DNA from: Parapristionchus giblindavisi | Lineage: Eukaryota; Nematoda; Chromadorea; Rhabditida; Diplogasteridae | Assembly (NCBI GenBank): GCA_943737045.1 | Contig: CALSFV010000030.1 | Span: 713,501 to 777,500, forward strand | Direction: 5' to 3' | DNA: 64,000 nt | Part shown: one piece after another, positions 12,573-22,091 of the stretch | Layout: each line of letters begins with the position of its first letter | How positions within the stretch are numbered: position 1 is the first letter of the stretch | Made by a program: the position numbers and the translations under genes | Notes under the pieces: generated by a model | Databases searched by the model: none | What the model was told of the DNA's origin: nothing | What the model saw: only the letters and a program-made list of their open reading frames with translations

Positions 12573-12990
12573 ATGGACCCGTTCAATTCGACTCTGCTAG
12601 AACAGTAAGCATCTTACTACTTATGAAATGTTAAGGGTATTTAATTGTAAGTAGTTAGTATTCATGCCAATTTAGTCGAAAGCGTTTGAGACCGTTTATT
12701 TTTTCATGTTTCAGCGTCTTGTCGCTTCGTCCTCAAGCCGTCACCGGCGCAAAGTGGCTGGGTTAGTTGATTTTTGATTGATTTTGAAAGATCTGACATG
12801 TTATTGATTTCTGTATCGTTACATTTGCCTTAAGTGACTACACCGTAACCTCCTCTGCCGCGTCTCCGTCGTTACGGCGTAAGGCAAATGTAACGATTCG
12901 TTAACTATCGTTGTTTATCGATTAACTTTGTTCATTGTCCTTTGTTCAGGTGTACGTCTTCTACTACCAGTTCGCCGTCCATCACACTAG
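12573..12990 (+). CDS. Possible three-exon fragment, unknown
   Basis: An ATG at 12573 opens an exon ending at 12604 with donor gtaagc. Acceptor tttcag precedes exon 2 (12715-12761), which ends in donor gttagt. Acceptor tgttcag precedes exon 3, from 12950 to a stop at 12988-12990. Joined, this gives 39 residues. The GC-richer exons contrast with AT-rich introns of 110 and 188 bp, which supports real splicing. The product is too short to recognise. In exon 3 another frame stays open for longer, so either the model is wrong or the gene is decayed. Confidence 0.25.
12815..12897. repeat. Small hairpin element
   Basis: Perfect 18-bp inverted repeat atcgttacatttgcctta (12815-12832) with its complement at 12880-12897, plus an inner 7-bp stem ccgtaac/gttacgg (12843-12849 and 12871-12877). 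It lies inside the second possible intron of the 12573-12990 fragment and looks like a minimal MITE-type insertion. Confidence 0.75.
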
Positions 12991-13036
12991 CAGTCAACAT
13001 AAGTGCCCCTCCCCGTGTAGCTGTACAGGCTATAGC

Positions 13037-13245
13037 CATAAAGTCGTAGGACGCTTTATTTCATTTTTTTGAAACTTGATTTAGGAAAGATATCAAGTTG
13101 ATATTTGAGTCAATGTGTGCACCTCATCAAGAAATACAACCATGATGTATTGGTATTATTAGATCAGTTCTCTGCTGCATAATGATGACGCTTGCAGTTT
13201 TCGAACACGTATATTCTTTAGTGAAAAGCCCTGTTCTTCTGAAGC
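13037..13245 (+). repeat. Left arm of a large diverged inverted repeat
   Basis: Matches the complement of 15022-15244 through landmarks cataaagtc, gacgcttta, aatacaaccatgatg and ctgttcttctgaa. Identity is moderate, clearly older than the other inverted repeats here. The two arms enclose about 1.8 kb that contains other nested elements. Confidence 0.75.
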
Positions 13246-13439
13246 GACGTCAGGCATTGGTCGAAAAGTATGTAATAAAGTACCAAGCCTGACCGCATTT
13301 TGCGCCAAAATTTCCCAAAAATCGAAAATCCTGACCACATTTTGATAACCGATAACCGATAACCTAGCTATTCGACCTATGACGTCAGGACTGCCCAGGC
13401 GGGATATGTGAGCTGATAATAGAACTTCGCCATACGAGA
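13246..13439. other. Spacer with a short direct repeat
   Basis: Contains cctgaccgcattttg followed by cctgaccacattttg, and a doubled ccgataa. Nothing else is recognised. Confidence 0.4.
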
Positions 13440-13546
13440 AGACGAGCTGAGTTTCGAGAAAATCGAAATGCGGCTAGTCAATTTGAAAATTCGCGAGGGG
13501 TAGTGCATAAACATTGGTGAACTAATCTATCAACCTTCGATACAAA

Positions 13547-13620
13547 GACCTGTGTAGTGTAGTGGATAAGGCGTCCGCGTTAGCTTTTGACTGTCACTGG
13601 TTCGATCCCTCTTGCAGGAC
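13547..13620 (+). pseudogene. tRNA-like module, copy 2
   Basis: The best preserved of the three copies. It has A-box-like tagtggataagg (13560-13571), B-box-like ggttcgatccc (13599-13609), near-complementary ends (gacctgt against gcaggac, with one mismatch and one G-T pair), and a following acttttctttt run. The stretch between the boxes equals that of a normal tRNA, but the anticodon stem does not pair, so no amino-acid identity can be given. It is likely a tRNA-derived, SINE-like piece carried by the foldback arm. Confidence 0.6.
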
Positions 13621-13867
13621 TTTTCTTTTGCGGTTATTGTTGAAGTCAATATCAAACGTTCATGCTTCTTTGTCTGGGTAGATCGCCATCGATCGACTTT
13701 GTTCGCTCGTTGATCCTTTCTCGAGCGCTTTGTATGTCGTTAAAAAGCATTTATGCATCTTATTCAACATGTCGCATGACCATCACTCTTTCAATAAGAT
13801 GTGTGTTCTCTTTTCTGGCTTTCATAATCACAGCAACACGTTTTTAAAAAAAAATAATAAAAGAAAA

Positions 13868-13941
13868 GTGCTGCTAGAGGGATCGAACCTGTGACAATCA
13901 AAAGTTAACGCGGACACCTTATTCACTACACCTCACAGGTC
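13868..13941 (-). pseudogene. tRNA-like module, copy 3
   Basis: Inverted partner of copy 2 in the opposite arm of the same foldback element. B-box-like ggttcgatcc on the minus strand (13880-13889) and an A-box region with a substitution (tagtgaataagg). It is more decayed than copy 2. Confidence 0.55.
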
Positions 13942-14190
13942 GTTGCTTCGAAGGTTGATAGATGAGCTCACACTACCCCTCGCGAATTTTCAAAATCACT
14001 AGCCGAATTTCATATCGATTTTTTCGAAACTCAGCTCGTCTAGGCACTCCTAAAAAGAGATTCGTAATCACCATCGAAAAAATATTGTAGTTATGATATT
14101 GCCTTGTCAAATGGCCAGGTAAAGTCCACAAGGTTCCCTTGTGAGACCACTATATTGTAAGGGTCAAAATGAGAGTGATATTTATCGCCA

Positions 14191-14322
14191 GTGGCCGTAT
14201 GCATGAACCGTTTTCCAGGAAGATGTGACGTCGTTAGCGTAAGTGGAGGATTTTTGGAAAACGCCTTTGCCTACGCTAATCACGCCACATTTTCCTGGAA
14301 AATGGTTCTTGCATACGGCCAC
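14191..14322. mobile_element. 132-bp hairpin MITE
   Basis: Ends gtggccgtatgca and tgcatacggccac are exact complements, and pairing continues through ttttccaggaa and attagcgta, so nearly the whole element folds on itself. No coding content. The target duplication is not clear. Confidence 0.75.
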
Positions 14323-15021
14323 AGGATATAGCTCTTCATTTACCATCAGCGCATGAAATAATTTTTTTGTGAAAAGACTGGGACCCTACCGTTCAGAATG
14401 CATTCTAAAATAATGGTTCATACGCAGGCAGCTTCACAATTTATAAAATGCTTTCCTGATTTTGTTTTAGTTCTGATTCTTTTCAGACCCGCATCAAGCA
14501 TTCAAATTCAAATTCATTTATCATATCAGACAGACTTAGGTCAAACATTCTGCCTACTCAATTTCAGCAAATATCCTTATTGTTAGACGTATGCTTTCTC
14601 TCACGCAGCTCTCGCGCCCCTGCGCCCTTGTGATGAAATCTTATTTTTAAAGCTCCGATATATTTTAGAGGGGTTCTTGGTTAAATTGTTTTGGCTAAAT
14701 CGGGTAGGTCCGGGGCCAAAGCCGACGGTTTCGCCCACGTGTGCCCACTCAGGGCGCGCTGAAAACGAGCACACCTCAGCAGAACGTTTGATGCGGCTCT
14801 GAATGGAATCAGAACTAAACCAATTCAAGCGAAATCATTATTTGATATATTGTGAAGCTCCCTGCGTTGGAAGCATAGTTTTCGAAGACCTAAACGATTG
14901 GGCCTCAAAAGTCTTTAAAAAATTTTCGGGCTCAAATTTGCAGCCCGCTGCAGCTTGAAATCGGAGTCCGATCTTCGATTTTTTCATGGGCAGCCCTTGA
15001 TGAGGTCTCCGTTATCATGAT
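14323..15021. other. No recognised content
   Basis: About 700 bp. A GC-richer patch near 14600-14790 holds a 75-codon open frame on the minus strand (14601-14828) with no similarity I can name and no splice context. I treat it as non-coding. Confidence 0.4.
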
Positions 15022-15244
15022 GTTTCAGAAGAACAGGACTTTTTTACTAAAGAACTATACGCATTCGAAAAGTGTACTTCGTTTGCGTCACTGCTATGCA
15101 ACAGTAAACTAATTTAATTACACCAACCCATCATGGTTGTATTCCTTGATGAGTTGCACGCTTTGACTCAAAAGATCAGCTTGATTACTTTCCTCGAGCA
15201 AATGTTACAAAAAAAATTTTTTTAAAGCGTCCCATGACTTTATG
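15022..15244 (-). repeat. Right arm of the large diverged inverted repeat
   Basis: Complementary to 13037-13245 with scattered mismatches and small gaps. It ends immediately before the TA at which the 15249-15456 MITE inserted. Confidence 0.75.
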
Positions 15245-15248
15245 AGTA

Positions 15249-15456
15249 CTCCGGTATTTTTTTTGTCCGTGGGCAGCACAATGGTGCGGAACTAGGGCAC
15301 CCCACGGGATTTGGCTTCAGGACGGCGTATTCCATGTTCTGGAATGAACGGCCTACCCCACGGAATTTGAAGTCCGCCCCCAAATCTCTTGGGTTTCTCC
15401 CTAGTCCCACACCATGGTGCTGCCCCTGGCCCTCCCCACGGAAAAAAATACCGGAG
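15249..15456. mobile_element. GC-rich TA-flanked MITE
   Basis: A 208-bp element with ends ctccggtatttttttt and complement ataccggag, flanked by TA at 15247-15248 and 15457-15458. Inner parts also pair (gtccgtggg, ggcagcac, gaactaggg with their counterparts). TA duplication, small size and a full-length hairpin fit a Tc/mariner-related MITE. It is noticeably GC-richer than its surroundings. Confidence 0.8.
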
Positions 15457-15732
15457 TATACTGTTTATTGTCACGAACATATTTTGTTGTTATTCAATAG
15501 ACGAATGTACATTGTTTTCATATGAGTCCGCTTGCGAGAGAACCGAGCATAGGGAGTGGGGTCTGGCCCAGTTAATAATCAAATTTTAGGGGTCGAGTTT
15601 TCAAGGTTGTTGATGACGATGGACATGTTCATTTTGAATCTAGAATCTATAGATGGGCGCGTGAAAACTTTTTTTTACGCTCGCAACATTGAGAAATTTC
15701 CATTCGAATCTGCAAAAAAATCCCGCATTTCC
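15457..15732. other. No recognised content
   Basis: AT-rich spacer between two nested elements. It ends in cccgcatttcc (15722-15732), repeated directly after the next element. Confidence 0.4.
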
Positions 15733-16320
15733 GGGAGGGGGGGATCGTTTTGCCAACGATCGTTTGCGCAACGGATCATAAATCGGTTGAGATTTGGCGT
15801 ATGGCAACCAAAGTTGTACCATTGTATCAGTGGGAGTGTACGGTATTGGGAATCGCGAACTGATTTTTTTCATTCGACCCATGACCCCGGGTTCATGGCC
15901 GAAGTCGAAAAATCCATGATCTCCCGAGGCCAAATACTAGTTGCCATTATATCAATAGTGAGCCAACTTTTATTTTTTTGGATACCGTTACCCGAACTAC
16001 CGTAATCTAGCTACCGTACCCTGTTATATTATAGCGAATCCCTGTTTGATTACGGTAGTACCGGTTACGGTATCCAGAAAGATAAAAGTTGGCTCACTAT
16101 TGATATAATGGCAACTAGAATTTTTCGACTTCGGCCAATTTCAACCATGAACCCGGCGTCATGGGTCGAGTGAAAAAAATCAGTGACGGTTACGGTAGCC
16201 CAAGACCGTACACTCCCACTGATAGGAATGGTAAAACTTTGGTTGCCATAAGCCAAATCCCAACCGCTTTATGATCCGTTTTTCAAACGATTGTTGGCAA
16301 AACGATCGCCCCCCCCCCCC
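15733..16320. mobile_element. Long-arm foldback with 11-bp duplication, Mutator-like
   Basis: About 588 bp made almost wholly of two inverted arms of about 270 bp, sharing atcgttttgccaac, acggatcataaa, agtgggagtgtacgg and ttgatataatggcaacta. The ends are G-rich on the left and a C run on the right. An 11-bp direct repeat, cccgcatttcc, lies outside both ends (15722-15732 and 16321-16331); the C run makes the exact count uncertain. Long arms with a 9-11-bp duplication suit a non-autonomous Mutator-like element, which is an inference. Short motifs such as taccgtaa and tacggtag fill the centre. Confidence 0.75.
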
Positions 16321-16331
16321 CCCGCATTTCC

Positions 16332-16860
16332 ATGCACACAGCCTTTCCGGACCGATCTATGTAGGTCGCGTAATACACTTACCTTTGAGCGAACACCGTT
16401 TTTGAAAATGTTTCTTGAAAAAATTAATTAGACAGGTTTGCCATCAAGTTCTGCCAAGGGGAACATAGTCGCCTAATTTAGCATTGATAGATTCAAAGAA
16501 ATTGAAATTGTGATTTCGACGCGACGGCGTCTGGTATCAACATACAAAATGACTATCCATTGTCATCAGCATAGTTTTAAAACACAGACCACTAAGTATC
16601 AGAAAATTAACTCTTTTCGATTCTCTCGTAAGCGCGATTGTATTGTTATAAATAAAATAAGAAGTTATAATATTCTTAGAAGTTATATATTGTTAATGAT
16701 ACAAAATCCATTAAATGTTTATCGTTCGTTGCATGTGCATTTTCATGTTGTAATTGATATGTAAATATTGTTTGTTCTGAGGATAAAGAAGTTAATTGAT
16801 GTATAAATCATTTAAATACGTAATAAACATAAATGGAACTGGAATAATAGTAAGCAAATA
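16332..16860. other. No recognised content
   Basis: Very AT-rich. An 84-codon open frame (16510-16764) has biased Ile/Asn/Lys/Tyr composition as expected of AT-rich DNA, without recognisable motifs. I do not call it a gene. Confidence 0.4.
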
Positions 16861-17184
16861 AAGGGCTAAACTTTTAGTGGTCGAGCCAAATTACTGGCCA
16901 AATTATTGACCCCACTTGAAAAGTTGAGCCATTAATTGGGACTAAAGTTTAGCGAAAAGTTTAGTGGGGCCATTATTATGACCAAATTATTGGCCCACTT
17001 GAAAAGTTGAGCCATTAATTGGGACTAAAGTTTAGCGAAAAGTTTAATGGGGCCATTATTTTGACCAAATTAATGGCTCAACTTTTCAAGTGGGGCTTGT
17101 CTGGTAGCCAAATTCGAGAGTCAACTTTTGACAAATTAATGGCCCCACTTTGGCCAAATTATTGGCCCCCCTAAATATGCGGAG
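16861..17184 (-). repeat. Right subterminal iteron region
   Basis: Inverted counterpart of 12142-12303. It contains many copies of ccaaattattgg, gttgagccattaatt and actaaagtttagcg, and ends in the 31-bp terminal inverted repeat. Confidence 0.8.
16898..17064 (+). repeat. 83-bp tandem repeat, two copies
   Basis: Two near-identical 83-84-bp units, each containing acttgaaaagttgagccatt and gactaaagtttagcgaaaag; a third partial unit starts at 17065. They expand the iteron set at this end only, making the two ends of the 5-kb element asymmetric. Confidence 0.85.
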
Positions 17185-17597
17185 AGAGTGAAAGCTACTT
17201 TTGTACTTATTGCATTGTGGAATCAACACAAGATTACAGTTTGACATGAACTGAAGTGTAGATTATTCAGAATTTTTTGCTCTTTTACGTGGTATATGCT
17301 ACGATAAGTTTCGATAAAACATTGACGTGTCACGAATTCTTTAATGCCAGAAATGCATTATTCAATTTTGTTAATTCGGCTGGAGTGGCCGTTGTTCAAC
17401 ATGGGAACGTGCAAAATACTCAGAATTTTTTGCTCTTTCGTTTGGTATATAACACGCTGGGTTTCGCAGAAAATTTTTCATGTCAGGTATTGTTTTGGTC
17501 TTATCAGAGTGAAAGCTACTTTTGTACTTATTGCATTGTGGAATCAACACAAGATTACAGTTTGACATGAACTGAAGTGTAGATTATTCAGAATTTT

Positions 17598-20500
17598 TTG
17601 CTCTTTTACGTGGTATATGCTACGATAAGTTTCGATAAAACATTGACGTGTCACGAATTCTTTAATGCCAGAAATGCATTATTCAATTTTGTTAATTCGG
17701 CTGGAGTGGCCGTTGTTCAACATGGGAACGTGCAAAATATTCAGAATTTTTTGCTCTTTCGTTTGGTATATAACACGCTGGGTTTCGCAGAAAATTTTTC
17801 ATGTCAGGTATTGTTTTGGTCTTATCAGAGTGAAAGCTACTTTTGTACTTATTGCATTGTGGAATCAACACAAGATTACAGTTTGACATGAACTGAAGTG
17901 TAGATTATTCAGAATTTTTTGCTCTTTTACGTGGTATATGCTACGATAAGTTTCGATAAAACATTGACGTGTCACGAATTCTTTAATGCCAGAAATGCAT
18001 TATTCAATTTTGTTAATTCGGCTGGAGTGGCCGTTGTTCAACATGGGAACGTGCAAAATACTCAGAATTTTTTGCTCTTTCGTTTGGTATATAACACGCT
18101 GGGTTTCGCAGAAAATTTTTCATGTCAGGTATTGCTTTGGTCTTATCAGAGTGAAAGCTACTTTTGTACTTATTGCATTGTGGAATCAACACAAGATTAC
18201 AGTTTGACATGAACTGAAGTGTAGATTATTCAGAATTTTTTGCTCTTTTACGTGGTATATGCTACGATAAGTTTCGATAAAACATTGACGTGTCACGAAT
18301 TCTTTAATGCCAGAAATGCATTATTCAATTTTGTTAATTCGGCTGGAGTGGCCGTTGTTCAACATGGGAACGTGCAAAATACTCAGAATTTTTTGCTCTT
18401 TCGTTTGGTATATAACACGCTGGGTTTCGCAGAAAATTTTTCATGTCAGGTATTGTTTTGGTCTTATCAGAGTGAAAGCTACTTTTGTACTTATTGCATT
18501 GTGGAATCAACACAAGATTACAGTTTGACATGAACTGAAGTGTAGATTATTCAGAATTTTTTGCTCTTTTACGTGGTATATGCTACGATAAGTTTCGATA
18601 AAACATTGACGTGTCACGAATTCTTTAATGCCAGAAATGCATTATTCAATTTTGTTAATTCGGCTGGAGTGGCCGTTGTTCAACATGGGAACGTGCAAAA
18701 TACTCAGAATTTTTTGCTCTTTCGTTTGGTATATAACACGCTGGGTTTCGCAGAAAATTTTTCATGTCAGGTATTGTTTTGGTCTTATCAGAGTGAAAGC
18801 TACTTTTGTACTTATTGCATTGTGGAATCAACACAAGATTACAGTTTGACATGAACTGAAGTGTAGATTATTCAGAATTTTTTGCTCTTTTACGTGGTAT
18901 ATGCTACGATAAGTTTCGATAAAACATTGACGTGTCACGAATTCTTTAATGCCAGAAATGCATTATTCAATTTTGTTAATTCGGCTGGAGTGGCCGTTGT
19001 TCAACATGGGAACGTGCAAAATATTCAGAATTTTTTGCTCTTTCGTTTGGTATATAACACGCTGGGTTTCGCAGAAAATTTTTCATGTCAGGTATTGTTT
19101 TGGTCTTATCAGAGTGAAAGCTACTTTTGTACTTATTGCATTGTGGAATCAACACAAGATTACAGTTTGACATGAACTGAAGTGTAGATTATTCAGAATT
19201 TTTTGCTCTTTTACGTGGTATATGCTACGATAAGTTTCGATAAAACATTGACGTGTCACGAATTCTTTAATGCCAGAAATGCATTATTCAATTTTGTTAA
19301 TTCGGCTGGAGTGGCCGTTGTTCAACATGGGAACGTGCAAAATACTCAGAATTTTTTGCTCTTTCGTTTGGTATATAACACGCTGGGTTTCGCAGAAAAT
19401 TTTTCATGTCAGGTATTGCTTTGGTCTTATCAGAGTGAAAGCTACTTTTGTACTTATTGCATTGTGGAATCAACACAAGATTACAGTTTGACATGAACTG
19501 AAGTGTAGATTATTCAGAATTTTTTGCTCTTTTACGTGGTATATGCTACGATAAGTTTCGATAAAACATTGACGTGTCACGAATTCTTTAATGCCAGAAA
19601 TGCATTATTCAATTTTGTTAATTCGGCTGGAGTGGCCGTTGTTCAACATGGGAACGTGCAAAATATTCAGAATTTTTTGCTCTTTCGTTTGGTATATAAC
19701 ACGCTGGGTTTCGCAGAAAATTTTTCATGTCAGGTATTGTTTTGGTCTTATCAGAGTGAAAGCTACTTTTGTACTTATTGCATTGTGGAATCAACACAAG
19801 ATTACAGTTTGACATGAACTGAAGTGTAGATTATTCAGAATTTTTTGCTCTTTTACGTGGTATATGCTACGATAAGTTTCGATAAAACATTGACGTGTCA
19901 CGAATTCTTTAATGCCAGAAATGCATTATTCAATTTTGTTAATTCGGCTGGAGTGGCCGTTGTTCAACATGGGAACGTGCAAAATACTCAGAATTTTTTG
20001 CTCTTTCGTTTGGTATATAACACGCTGGGTTTCGCAGAAAATTTTTCATGTCAGGTATTGCTTTGGTCTTATCAGAGTGAAAGCTACTTTTGTACTTATT
20101 GCATTGTGGAATCAACACAAGATTACAGTTTGACATGAACTGAAGTGTAGATTATTCAGAATTTTTTGCTCTTTTACGTGGTATATGCTACGATAAGTTT
20201 CGATAAAACATTGACGTGTCACGAATTCTTTAATGCCAGAAATGCATTATTCAATTTTGTTAATTCGGCTGGAGTGGCCGTTGTTCAACATGGGAACGTG
20301 CAAAATACTCAGAATTTTTTGCTCTTTCGTTTGGTATATAACACGCTGGGTTTCGCAGAAAATTTTTCATGTCAGGTATTGTTTTGGTCTTATCAGAGTG
20401 AAAGCTACTTTTGTACTTATTGCATTGTGGAATCAACACAAGATTACAGTTTGACATGAACTGAAGTGTAGATTATTCAGAATTTTTTGCTCTTTTACGT

Positions 20501-22091
20501 GGTATATGCTACGATAAGTTTCGATAAAACATTGACGTGTCACGAATTCTTTAATGCCAGAAATGCATTATTCAATTTTGTTAATTCGGCTGGAGTGGCC
20601 GTTGTTCAACATGGGAACGTGCAAAATACTCAGAATTTTTTGCTCTTTCGTTTGGTATATAACACGCTGGGTTTCGCAGAAAATTTTTCATGTCAGGTAT
20701 TGCTTTGGTCTTATCAGAGTGAAAGCTACTTTTGTACTTATTGCATTGTGGAATCAACACAAGATTACAGTTTGACATGAACTGAAGTGTAGATTATTCA
20801 GAATTTTTTGCTCTTTTACGTGGTATATGCTACGATAAGTTTCGATAAAACATTGACGTGTCACGAATTCTTTAATGCCAGAAATGCATTATTCAATTTT
20901 GTTAATTCGGCTGGAGTGGCCGTTGTTCAACATGGGAACGTGCAAAATATTCAGAATTTTTTGCTCTTTCGTTTGGTATATAACACGCTGGGTTTCGCAG
21001 AAAATTTTTCATGTCAGGTATTGTTTTGGTCTTATCAGAGTGAAAGCTACTTTTGTACTTATTGCATTGTGGAATCAACACAAGATTACAGTTTGACATG
21101 AACTGAAGTGTAGATTATTCAGAATTTTTTGCTCTTTTACGTGGTATATGCTACGATAAGTTTCGATAAAACATTGACGTGTCACGAATTCTTTAATGCC
21201 AGAAATGCATTATTCAATTTTGTTAATTCGGCTGGAGTGGCCGTTGTTCAACATGGGAACGTGCAAAATACTCAGAATTTTTTGCTCTTTCGTTTGGTAT
21301 ATAACACGCTGGGTTTCGCAGAAAATTTTTCATGTCAGGTATTGCTTTGGTCTTATCAGAGTGAAAGCTACTTTTGTACTTATTGCATTGTGGAATCAAC
21401 ACAAGATTACAGTTTGACATGAACTGAAGTGTAGATTATTCAGAATTTTTTGCTCTTTTACGTGGTATATGCTACGATAAGTTTCGATAAAACATTGACG
21501 TGTCACGAATTCTTTAATGCCAGAAATGCATTATTCAATTTTGTTAATTCGGCTGGAGTGGCCGTTGTTCAACATGGGAACGTGCAAAATATTCAGAATT
21601 TTTTGCTCTTTCGTTTGGTATATAACACGCTGGGTTTCGCAGAAAATTTTTCATGTCAGGTATTGTTTTGGTCTTATCAGAGTGAAAGCTACTTTTGTAC
21701 TTATTGCATTGTGGAATCAACACAAGATTACAGTTTGACATGAACTGAAGTGTAGATTATTCAGAATTTTTTGCTCTTTTACGTGGTATATGCTACGATA
21801 AGTTTCGATAAAACATTGACGTGTCACGAATTCTTTAATGCCAGAAATGCATTATTCAATTTTGTTAATTCGGCTGGAGTGGCCGTTGTTCAACATGGGA
21901 ACGTGCAAAATACTCAGAATTTTTTGCTCTTTCGTTTGGTATATAACACGCTGGGTTTCGCAGAAAATTTTTCATGTCAGGTATTGCTTTGGTCTTATCA
22001 GAGTGAAAGCTACTTTTGTACTTATTGCATTGTGGAATCAACACAAGATTACAGTTTGACATGAACTGAAGTGTAGATTATTCAGAATTTT
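17598..22091 (+). repeat. 642-bp dimeric higher-order region
   Basis: Units carrying atattcag (starting at 17598, 18882, 19524, 20808, 21450) are each followed by a unit carrying gtattgctttgg (17919, 19203, 19845, 21129, 21771). One more gtattgctttgg unit, 20487, follows a consensus unit, and consensus units also interrupt at 18240, 18561 and 20166. The pattern indicates local amplification of a two-monomer unit, and the variant gtattgctttgg is confined to this stretch of the window. Confidence 0.85.

Larger units (their letters stand above)
13440..14041. mobile_element. Nested foldback element with tRNA-like arms
   Basis: About 600 bp whose ends agacgagctgagtttcga and complement (14041) begin inverted arms of about 190 bp. 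The arms include gaaaattcgcgaggggtagt and a full tRNA-like module each. A core of about 220 bp has no clear content. No convincing target duplication is visible, although TA occurs near both ends. With no coding capacity, it is a non-autonomous element. Confidence 0.8.
12142..17184. mobile_element. 5-kb composite element with 31-bp inverted ends
   Basis: A 5043-bp insertion into one monomer, with a register shift of 5045 bp. The ends are ctccgcatttttagggggg at 12142 and its near-complement at 17184, matching for about 31 bp with one mismatch. Flanks share only a 2-bp AG (12140-12141 and 17185-17186), an unusual duplication length that I cannot assign to a superfamily. Both terminal regions hold repeated short motifs of the type ccaataatttgg and gagccattaatt, like transposase-binding iterons. 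The interior is a nest of smaller inverted-repeat elements listed separately. No transposase is recognised. Confidence 0.85.

Noticed and set aside
13547..13620. Functional tRNA gene
   Set aside because: The internal promoter-like boxes are good, but the anticodon stem does not pair and one acceptor pair is broken.
14601..14828. 75-codon minus-strand frame in a GC-rich patch
   Set aside because: No recognisable motif, conserved context or splice sites; long frames are expected in GC-richer sequence.
15556..16005. 149-codon frame
   Set aside because: It runs across the boundary of the 15733-16320 foldback element and through its arm, has a competing frame on the other strand, and shows no recognisable motif.
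16510..16764. 84-codon frame
   Set aside because: Its composition is what AT-rich DNA gives by chance; there is no splice or family evidence.
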